Below, in pieces: positions 32,905 to 38,404 of a stretch of 38,404 nt of DNA. Source of the stretch: Acidimicrobiaceae bacterium. Its GTDB lineage: Bacteria > Actinomycetota > Acidimicrobiia > Acidimicrobiales > RAAP-2. The DNA is taken from positions 1-38,404 of the forward strand of contig PMFN01000011.1 of NCBI GenBank assembly GCA_003155135.1, given 5' to 3'. Position numbers and translations under genes: made by a program. A model generated the notes under the pieces. The model saw only the letters and a program-made list of their open reading frames with translations, made no database searches and had not been told where the DNA came from. The number at the start of each line of letters is the position of its first letter. Position 1 is the first letter of the stretch.

Positions 32905-33341
32905 GGCGTCACCGTGGGAGCGTCGACGACCGCCAGGGTGCAGCGGGCCTGGCAGATGAGCCGGTCGGCGTCGTCGGAGACAGCGATGTCCCAGACCTGG
33001 ATGGTCCGCCCCTTGCGCAGCGGCGTGGCTACGGCGGTGAGAGTGCCCCGCCGAACGGAGTGAAGGTGCGAGGCGTTGAGCTCGATGCCAACGACCGCCT
33101 TGCCCGCCGGGACGGAGGCGGCACCGCCGATGCTGGCGGCGGACTCGGCCAAGAGTGCCGAGACGCCCCCGTGGAGCAGCCCGTAGGGCTGGTGGACGCG
33201 CTCGGTCACCGGCACGGTGACAACCGCGCGATCAGCGGACACCTCGACGACCGAGATGCCGAGCGCGGCGTGGACCCCTGCGTCGGTGCTGGCGAGAATG
33301 GGAGGATCCGGCTGGCCGCCCGCGTCCGGGGTCGTTGTCAC
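32901..33341 (-). CDS. PaaI-type hotdog-fold thioesterase
   Basis: A 146-residue single hotdog domain expected to hydrolyse an acyl-CoA thioester. The signature is HQPYGLLHGGVSALLAESAA (about 57-76), where the HGG turn and the following acidic residue form the active site; VVGIELNASHLHSVRRG and GRTIQVWDIAV are the later strands. GTG 33341 gives a normal length; longer starts would run through the threonine aldolase promoter. Its end overlaps the MFS stop region by 4 bases, tail to tail. It may belong with aromatic acid or fatty acid degradation. Confidence 0.88.
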   Translation of the reverse strand: MTTTPDAGGQPDPPILASTDAGVHAALGISVVEVSADRAVVTVPVTERVHQPYGLLHGGVSALLAESAASIGGAASVPAGKAVVGIELNASHLHSVRRGTLTAVATPLRKGRTIQVWDIAVSDDADRLICQARCTLAVVDAPTVTP

Positions 33342-33424
33342 GAGGCGAGAGCCTAACGAGGAGCGCTGCCACCTCGGGCCGGCGGCCAGGTCGTCGTGGC
33401 GCGGCAGCCCGATAGCATCGCCGT

Positions 33425-34444
33425 GTGGGCGCACTCGTCGATCTGCGCAGTGACACGGTCACTCGCCCTACCGTCGAGATGCGTCGAGCCATGGCCGACG
33501 CCGAGGTCGGTGACGACGGCTACCGCGAGGACCCGACGGTCAACGAGCTGCAGGCCGTCTACGCCGAGCGTGTCGGCAAGGCAGCTGCGCTCTTCGTCCC
33601 GTCCGGGGTGATGGCCAACCAGATCGCCCTGCGGGTCCTCACCCAGCCCGGGACAATCGTGGTCGCCGGGGCCCGCCAGCACATCGTCGCCTACGAGCTC
33701 GGCGCGGCCGGCCGCAACGCCGGGATCCAGTTCGACCCGGTCGACGACAGCGACGGGACCATTCGCGCGGCGGACGTGGTGCGCGCCCGACAGGCCGCCG
33801 ACTACCACCAGCCCACCACCAGCCTGGTCTGCGTCGAGAACACGCATATGCCCGCCGGTGGCGTTCCCTGGTCCCTCTCGGCCCTGCGCGACGTGCGCGA
33901 GGCGGCAGGGGACCTGCCCGTGCACATGGATGGCGCCCGCCTGTTCAATGCCGAGATCGCGACCGGCGTCAGTGCTGCCGAGTTCGCCGATGAGGCGACC
34001 ACGGTGATGAGCTGCCTGTCGAAGGGCCTCTGCGCCCCGGTGGGGTCGCTCCTCGCCGGCCCGGTCGATTTCATCGAGGCGGCGGTGATCGAGCGCAAGC
34101 GGCTCGGCGGTGCCATGCGACAGGCTGGGGTGCTGGCGGCAGCCGGGCTCGTCGCGCTCCAAAAGATGGTGGACCGCCTGGCCGATGATCACCGCCGGGC
34201 ACGAGAGCTCGCCGAAGCGGTGGCCGAGCGCTGGCCCGATGGTGGCTGCGTCCCCGAGCGGGTCGTGACCAATATCGTGCTGTTCCATTCCAGAGCGCCG
34301 GGGCGGGTCCTCGACCACCTGCGCTCAGAGGGGGTGCTCGCTGACTCGATCGCGCCCGGCCTCATCCGCCTGATGACCCACCACGACGTGGACGACGCCG
34401 GTATCGAGCAGGCGAAGCGAGCCGTCGCCGGTGCCCCGCACTGA
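33425..34444 (+). CDS. Low-specificity threonine aldolase (beta-eliminating lyase family)
   Basis: A 339-residue PLP enzyme cleaving threonine or related beta-hydroxy amino acids to glycine and an aldehyde. [19 protein letters not shown] at the N-terminus is diagnostic. [12 protein letters not shown] supplies phosphate contacts, His86 (RQHIVAYE) stacks on the PLP ring, Asp169 ([10 protein letters not shown]) holds its nitrogen, and Lys200 ([13 protein letters not shown]) is the Schiff-base residue. GTG 33425 is the start giving the conserved N-terminus. It diverges from the thioesterase gene, 83 bp away. Confidence 0.93.
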   Translation: MGALVDLRSDTVTRPTVEMRRAMADAEVGDDGYREDPTVNELQAVYAERVGKAAALFVPSGVMANQIALRVLTQPGTIVVAGARQHIVAYELGAAGRNAGIQFDPVDDSDGTIRAADVVRARQAADYHQPTTSLVCVENTHMPAGGVPWSLSALRDVREAAGDLPVHMDGARLFNAEIATGVSAAEFADEATTVMSCLSKGLCAPVGSLLAGPVDFIEAAVIERKRLGGAMRQAGVLAAAGLVALQKMVDRLADDHRRARELAEAVAERWPDGGCVPERVVTNIVLFHSRAPGRVLDHLRSEGVLADSIAPGLIRLMTHHDVDDAGIEQAKRAVAGAPH

Positions 34445-34486
34445 ACCGATGGGCGTATCGTCGCGCCGGATGGGAGGCTCGATCTC

Positions 34487-35374
34487 ATGAAGGTGCGCAT
34501 CGGCATTGGCACCAGCGCCCCCGGCCTCGACGCCGTCGGCCTGTGTCGGCTGGGCGACGACATCGACGCACTCGGCTTCGACTCGTTGTGGCTCCCAGAG
34601 GTCCTGAGTGCGCCGGGTCTCGACCCCATGGTGGCGCTGGCCTGGGTTGGCGCCCACAATCCCACCTTGAAGCTCGGAACCACAGCCCTCCTCCCGGGCA
34701 AGAACCCGGTGCGCCTGGCGAAGCAGGCTGCGTCGCTCGACGCGCTCTCGGGCGGCCGGCTGCTGCTCACGCTGGTGCCGGGCCTCTCGACGGAGCCCGA
34801 GCGCTCGGCCATCGGAGTGGCCCCGACAGCGAGGGGCGACGCCATCGACGAGCTCCTCCCTGTCCTGCGTGCGCTCTGGTCGGGGGCGCCGGTCAGCCAC
34901 GACGGCCCGAGCGCGTCGTTCGCAAGCGTCTCCCTCTCGCCGGTCCCCTCCCAGGAGCCCCTCGAGGTGTGGTTGGGCGGCATGGCACCGGCATCGCTTG
35001 AGCGTTGCGGCCGCATGGCCGACGGTTGGCTGCCCGCCATGTGCACGCCAGCCGAGGTGGTGGCCGGTAGGGCGGTCATCGACGAGGCGGCCGAGCGGGC
35101 CGGGCGTGCCATCAGTCCCGAGCATTTCGGGGTGAGCATCGGCTACGCCACCGCCCCCCTCAGCGACCGTGCACGGGCCGCCCTCGGGCGCCGGGCCCGG
35201 GGGAACCCGCTCGAGGCCCTCGTCCCGGTCGGCCTCGAGCAACTGCGCGCGCACCTCGAGTCCTTCATCGAGGTCGGCTTCTCCAAATTCGTGGCCAGGC
35301 CCCTGGTGCCCCCGGCAGACTGGCGAGCGGAGCTCGAGGCGCTCGCCGATGCGGTCGGCGACCTCCAGACCTAG
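34487..35374 (+). CDS. LLM-class F420-dependent oxidoreductase
   Basis: A 295-residue luciferase-like monooxygenase-fold protein. It matches the actinobacterial F420-dependent subgroup: short length, LGFDSLWLPEVLSAPGLDPM near 32-51, KLGTTALLPGKNPVRLAKQA and DALSGGRLLLTLVPG as cofactor-contact blocks, and LEVWLGGMAPASLERCGRMA. ATG 34487 has GGGAGG about 9 nt upstream. It follows the threonine aldolase gene by 42 bp on the same strand and could be co-transcribed. The reaction is unknown. Confidence 0.88.
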   Translation: MKVRIGIGTSAPGLDAVGLCRLGDDIDALGFDSLWLPEVLSAPGLDPMVALAWVGAHNPTLKLGTTALLPGKNPVRLAKQAASLDALSGGRLLLTLVPGLSTEPERSAIGVAPTARGDAIDELLPVLRALWSGAPVSHDGPSASFASVSLSPVPSQEPLEVWLGGMAPASLERCGRMADGWLPAMCTPAEVVAGRAVIDEAAERAGRAISPEHFGVSIGYATAPLSDRARAALGRRARGNPLEALVPVGLEQLRAHLESFIEVGFSKFVARPLVPPADWRAELEALADAVGDLQT

Positions 35375-35530
35375 GCCACAGGCCGCCCCGGGGCCGCTTT
35401 CCTGTCACGAATGTCGCGCAAAAGCCACCTCGACGGCTGCGACGCGGCTGTTAGGTTTGCTCGCGTCCATACGCAGCAGGTCGGTCACGCCTGGTGACCG
35501 TTGCGCGTGGGCCAAGGAAGGTCGCCCGCC

Positions 35531-36793
35531 GTGGCCATCGAAGTCGTGCATCTCTCGAGCGTGTTAAAGCGCCCCCTCGTCGACCAGGCGGGCGACAAGA
35601 TCGGCCGCGTCCAGGATCTGATCGTGCGGGTCGGCGAGCGCCCCCATCCGCCCATCGCCGGTCTGGTCGCGCGCATCGCCGGGCGTGATCTGTTCGTCCC
35701 CCTCCGCAAGATCGCCGACATCGAGCCGGGCCGGGTGCACTTCGTCGGCGAGCGAGTGGACCTGCGTCGGTTCGAGCGCCGGCCCGGCGAACTGCTGCTC
35801 GCCCAGGACCTGCTCAGCCGCCACCTCATCAACCTGATCGGCGGCCGCTTGATCCGGGCGAACGAGATCGAACTGGCAAAGGTCGACGGAACCTGGGAGG
35901 TCGTGGGCGTCGACCCCTCGACCAAGGCCGTCTTCCGAAGACTGCTGCCCGGGAGGCTCGGCAGGAACATCCGCCCCGGGTCGATCGTCGACTGGGAGAG
36001 CATCGAGCCCTTCGTGGCGCACGTGCCGTCGGCCAGGCTCCGCATCCCCTACCGCAAGCTGGCGCGCCTGCACCCCGCCCAGATCGCCGACCTCGTCGAG
36101 GCTGCCTCCCATGAGGAGGGAGAGGAGATCATCGAGGCGGTGGGCGCCGACCAGGAGCTCGAGGCCGACGTGTTCGAAGAGCTCGACATGGAGCACCAGC
36201 TCGAGTTCATCCAGTCGCGCTCCGACGCCGAGGCGGCCAGGGTGCTCAGCCGCATGGCCCCCGACGATGCCGCCGATCTCATCGTCGACATCGACCAGGA
36301 GCGGCGGCTCCCCATTTTGAACCTGCTGCCCGAGCCCCAGCAGCGCAAGGTCCGCTCACTCCTCTCCTACAACCCCGAGACGGCGGGGGGCATCATGAGC
36401 CCCGACTTCCTGGCGCTGCCCGAGACGCTGAGCGTCGTCGAGGTGCTCGACGCGGTGCGAGCCAGCACCGCACCGCCCGAGACCCTCAACGTCGTCTTCG
36501 CCACCGGGCCGTCCGGCGAAGTGACCGGCTCGGCATCGGTGGTGAGCCTGGTGCGCGCCCGGCCCACGGCGACGCTCGCTGCGGTCATGCGCCCCGATCC
36601 CGCCCATGTCCACGCCGACTGGGACCTCAACGCCACGGCGAGGACCATGTCGGACTTCAACCTGACCGTCGCCCCCGTCCTCGACCACGAGCACCGCCAG
36701 ATGCTCGGCGTGGTCACCGTCGACGACCTGGTCGAGCTCCTGTTGCCGAGCGGCTGGCGCCGCGAGTTCGGCATGGCCACCGCCGAGGAATAG
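35531..36793 (+). CDS. Soluble MgtE N-domain and CBS-domain protein with N-terminal PRC-like barrel
   Basis: A 420-residue protein without membrane segments. Residues about 1-165 look like two PRC-barrel-type beta domains (VDQAGDKIGRVQDLIV; INLIGGRLIRANEIELAKV). Residues about 185-290 match the MgtE intracellular N domain (LHPAQIADLVEAASHEEGEE; EHQLEFIQSRSDAEAARVLS; MAPDDAADLIVDID), and residues about 290-415 are a CBS pair (ETAGGIMSPDFLALPE; ATLAAVMRPDPAHVHAD). In MgtE these modules sense cytosolic Mg2+ and gate the channel; here the channel itself is missing. GTG 35531 has AAGGAAGG about 10 nt upstream. The next gene encodes an NRAMP-type transporter, so this is probably its magnesium sensor acting in trans. 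Confidence 0.88.
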   Translation: MAIEVVHLSSVLKRPLVDQAGDKIGRVQDLIVRVGERPHPPIAGLVARIAGRDLFVPLRKIADIEPGRVHFVGERVDLRRFERRPGELLLAQDLLSRHLINLIGGRLIRANEIELAKVDGTWEVVGVDPSTKAVFRRLLPGRLGRNIRPGSIVDWESIEPFVAHVPSARLRIPYRKLARLHPAQIADLVEAASHEEGEEIIEAVGADQELEADVFEELDMEHQLEFIQSRSDAEAARVLSRMAPDDAADLIVDIDQERRLPILNLLPEPQQRKVRSLLSYNPETAGGIMSPDFLALPETLSVVEVLDAVRASTAPPETLNVVFATGPSGEVTGSASVVSLVRARPTATLAAVMRPDPAHVHADWDLNATARTMSDFNLTVAPVLDHEHRQMLGVVTVDDLVELLLPSGWRREFGMATAEE

Positions 36794-37019
36794 GCGCGAC
36801 GGATGCGAAAATCCAAGCTGCGGATCCGTCCGGCCGACACCGAGCCGCCACCACGTCGGGGGGACCAGCGCTGAGAACCCGACGCACAAGAAGCAGACGA
36901 CCACATCGAGCGACACGCACGAGGTTCGGTCACCGAGGAGCGCCAACCGTCGCCTCCTCCTGACCGGGCTCGGTGCGTGTCGTGCCGCACGAAGCCAGGT
37001 CAGTGAGAGGAGGTGAGAG
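36794..37019 (+). promoter_or_regulatory. Structured leader of the NRAMP-like gene, candidate metal switch
   Basis: This 226-nt spacer holds GACGGAT/ATCCGTC (36798-36804 with 36824-36830) near its start and a conflict near its end. CTCCTC (36954-36959) can pair with GAGGAG (36935-36940). Alternatively CCTCC-TC-CTGACC (36953-36965) can pair with GGTCAG and GGAGG (36998-37003 and 37009-37013), which buries the ribosome binding site AGGAGG. GTGCG/CGCAC fits in the loop. The layout resembles a translational riboswitch. It does not match the M-box or yybP-ykoY consensus as I remember them. Confidence 0.45.
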
Positions 37020-38404
37020 ATGACCGACGTCGCCCCCGACGAGGAGCAGGCGAGCGCCGTCTTGGACTCGGCCCACCTGGGCGACATCCAGGGGGCCTTT
37101 GGCACCATCAAGCAGCACGACGTCGGGAGCCGACGCTCGTGGAAGGCCCGCATCCTCACCCTGTTCGCCATCCTCGGCCCGGGACTCATCGTGATGGTGG
37201 GGGACAACGACGCCGGCGGGGTCTCGACCTACGCCCAGGCCGGCCAGAACTACGGGCTGACGCTGCTGTGGACGCTGCCCCTGCTCATCCCGGTGCTGAT
37301 CGTCAACCAGGAGATGGTCGTTCGCCTCGGTGCGGTCACCGGCGTCGGCCACGCCCGCCTGATCAACGAGCGCTTCGGGAAGTTCTGGGGGGCATTCTCG
37401 GTCGGTGACCTGTTCATCTTGAACTTCCTCACCATCGCAACCGAGTTCATCGGTGTCAGCCTCGCGCTCGGCTACTTCGGGGTGAGCGAGTACATCTCGG
37501 TGCCCATCGCGGCCGTCGCGCTCGTGGCGATGACCGCGAGCGGGAGCTTCCGGCGCTGGGAACGGTTCATGTTCGTCTTCATCTTCGCCAACTTCTTGGT
37601 GATTCCCCTCGCCATCTTCAGCCACCCGAGCGCCTCGTCCTTCGCCAAGGGCTTCGTCATCCCGGGCGTCCACGGCGGGTTCAACTCGACGTCGATCCTG
37701 CTCGTGATCGCCATCGTCGGCACCACGGTGGCCCCATGGCAACTTTTCTTCCAGCAGTCGAACATCATCGACAAGCGCATCACGCCGCGCTGGATCAACT
37801 ACGAGCGGGTCGACACCGTCCTCGGCTCCCTCGTGACGGTGTTCGCGGCGTCGCTGATCATGGCCGTCGTGGCCTCCGCGTTCACCGGGACGCCGCTGTT
37901 CGGCCATTACACCAACGCAGGCGGTGTGGCGCACGGCCTGGCCACCCAGGTCGGGCACGGGACGGGCGCGATCTTCGCCATCATCCTGCTCAACGCCTCG
38001 ATCATCGGAGCCGCCTCGGTGACGCTCGCCACTTCGTACGCCTTCGGCGACGTGTTCGGCGCGCACCACTCGCTCCACCGCAGCTGGAAGGACGCGAAGT
38101 TCTTCTACGGCGCCTTCAGCGCCATGGTGGCCCTGGCCGCGGTCATCGTGCTCATCCCCGGGGCGCCGCTCGGTCTCATCACCACGGGTGTTCAGGCCCT
38201 GGCCGGGGTCCTGTTGCCCAGTGCGACGGTGTTCCTTCTCCTGTTGTGCAACGACAAGGCGGTGCTCGGGCCCTGGGTCAACCGCCCCTGGCTCAACGTG
38301 CTGGCCACGGTGATCGTTTCGATCCTGCTCATGATGTCGTTCATCTTGATGATCACGACCGTGTTCACGCACGTGAACGTCACGACGCTGGTCGAGGTGA
38401 TGGG
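37020..38404 (+). CDS. NRAMP-related divalent metal transporter, probably Mg2+ type (partial)
   Basis: At least 461 codons, running off the right edge. It is an NRAMP/SLC11-fold transporter with a 45-residue cytoplasmic start and at least 10 hydrophobic helices. Helix 1 reads GPGLIVMVGDNDAGGVSTYA: the metal-binding Asp64 is kept, but the canonical DPGN becomes DAGG. Helix 6 reads IVGTTVAPWQLFFQQS: the manganese/iron-selecting Met of MPHN becomes Ala238, followed by Trp240 and Gln241. Such changes mark the NRAMP-related magnesium transporters (NRMT). ATG 37020 has AGAGGAGG 6 nt upstream. It is paired with the MgtE-N/CBS gene. Confidence 0.88.
   Translation, partial: MTDVAPDEEQASAVLDSAHLGDIQGAFGTIKQHDVGSRRSWKARILTLFAILGPGLIVMVGDNDAGGVSTYAQAGQNYGLTLLWTLPLLIPVLIVNQEMVVRLGAVTGVGHARLINERFGKFWGAFSVGDLFILNFLTIATEFIGVSLALGYFGVSEYISVPIAAVALVAMTASGSFRRWERFMFVFIFANFLVIPLAIFSHPSASSFAKGFVIPGVHGGFNSTSILLVIAIVGTTVAPWQLFFQQSNIIDKRITPRWINYERVDTVLGSLVTVFAASLIMAVVASAFTGTPLFGHYTNAGGVAHGLATQVGHGTGAIFAIILLNASIIGAASVTLATSYAFGDVFGAHHSLHRSWKDAKFFYGAFSAMVALAAVIVLIPGAPLGLITTGVQALAGVLLPSATVFLLLLCNDKAVLGPWVNRPWLNVLATVIVSILLMMSFILMITTVFTHVNVTTLVEVM

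Noticed and set aside
35375-35530. Mg2+ riboswitch ahead of the MgtE-N/CBS gene
   Set aside because: I looked for the conserved M-box blocks and saw none; the stretch shows no convincing paired structure.
36930-38372. A 480-codon minus-strand frame opposite the NRAMP-like transporter
   Set aside because: It is extremely rich in Asp, Glu, Gly and Arg, the usual complement of a hydrophobic membrane protein gene.

Overview
The window is chromosomal DNA of a GC-rich actinobacterium. Codon third positions are mostly G or C, GTG starts are common, and three flavin/F420-type oxidoreductase families, mycobacterial-style separate DNA polymerase and ligase genes, and a Fur-family zinc repressor are present. 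A deep-branching class such as Acidimicrobiia is possible, but that is inference. The first 21 bases are the 3' end of a tRNA gene with an encoded CCA, so the left edge is a classic integration site.

Bases 22 to about 6640 are patchy accessory DNA. They hold a Fic AMP-transferase gene with a striking palindromic promoter, a fragment of a nuclease-like protein fused to its end, an MFS drug exporter (minus), the frameshifted tail of a quinone oxidoreductase, a nitroreductase (minus), the end of an IS3-type transposase and a DinB-family protein. From 6642 to 9817 there is a compact DNA-repair group: an HhH-PHP phosphoesterase (minus), a LigD-type primase-polymerase (plus) and an ATP-dependent ligase (minus). 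Small enzymes of the PPOX and glyoxalase folds follow.

Bases 11080 to 16226 are a zinc-uptake operon. A Fur/Zur-box palindrome sits inside the promoter, and the genes are a binding protein, an ATPase, two permeases, a Zur-like repressor and a zinc-ribbon/DUF2127 membrane protein, mostly joined by stop/start overlaps. A 14-bp hairpin separates it from a convergent HU gene. An ABM monooxygenase, a decayed MFS gene and a DJ-1/PfpI protein follow. A minus-strand operon (acyl-CoA synthetase, GNAT acetyltransferase, Tag glycosylase) diverges from a permease, aldehyde dehydrogenase and short-chain dehydrogenase set that looks catabolic.

Bases 25255 to 30953 are minus-strand genes: a class V aminotransferase-like protein, a CDF metal exporter, a nucleotidyltransferase, a KAS III enzyme and an SCP-x-type thiolase. 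The last four form one operon. Between the aminotransferase and the CDF gene lies an unusual stretch (26525-26958) with a 21-bp periodic array, a 24-bp repeat and four identical GCAA-loop octamers about 34 nt apart. After a hairpin-rich divergent spacer come a second MFS transporter, a hotdog thioesterase, a threonine aldolase and an F420-type LLM oxidoreductase.

The right end carries a soluble MgtE-N/CBS protein followed by an NRAMP-like transporter cut by the window edge. The transporter's metal site has the changes expected of the NRAMP-related magnesium transporters. The two look like a split magnesium-uptake system, and the spacer between them can fold into two mutually exclusive structures, one of which hides the transporter's ribosome binding site.
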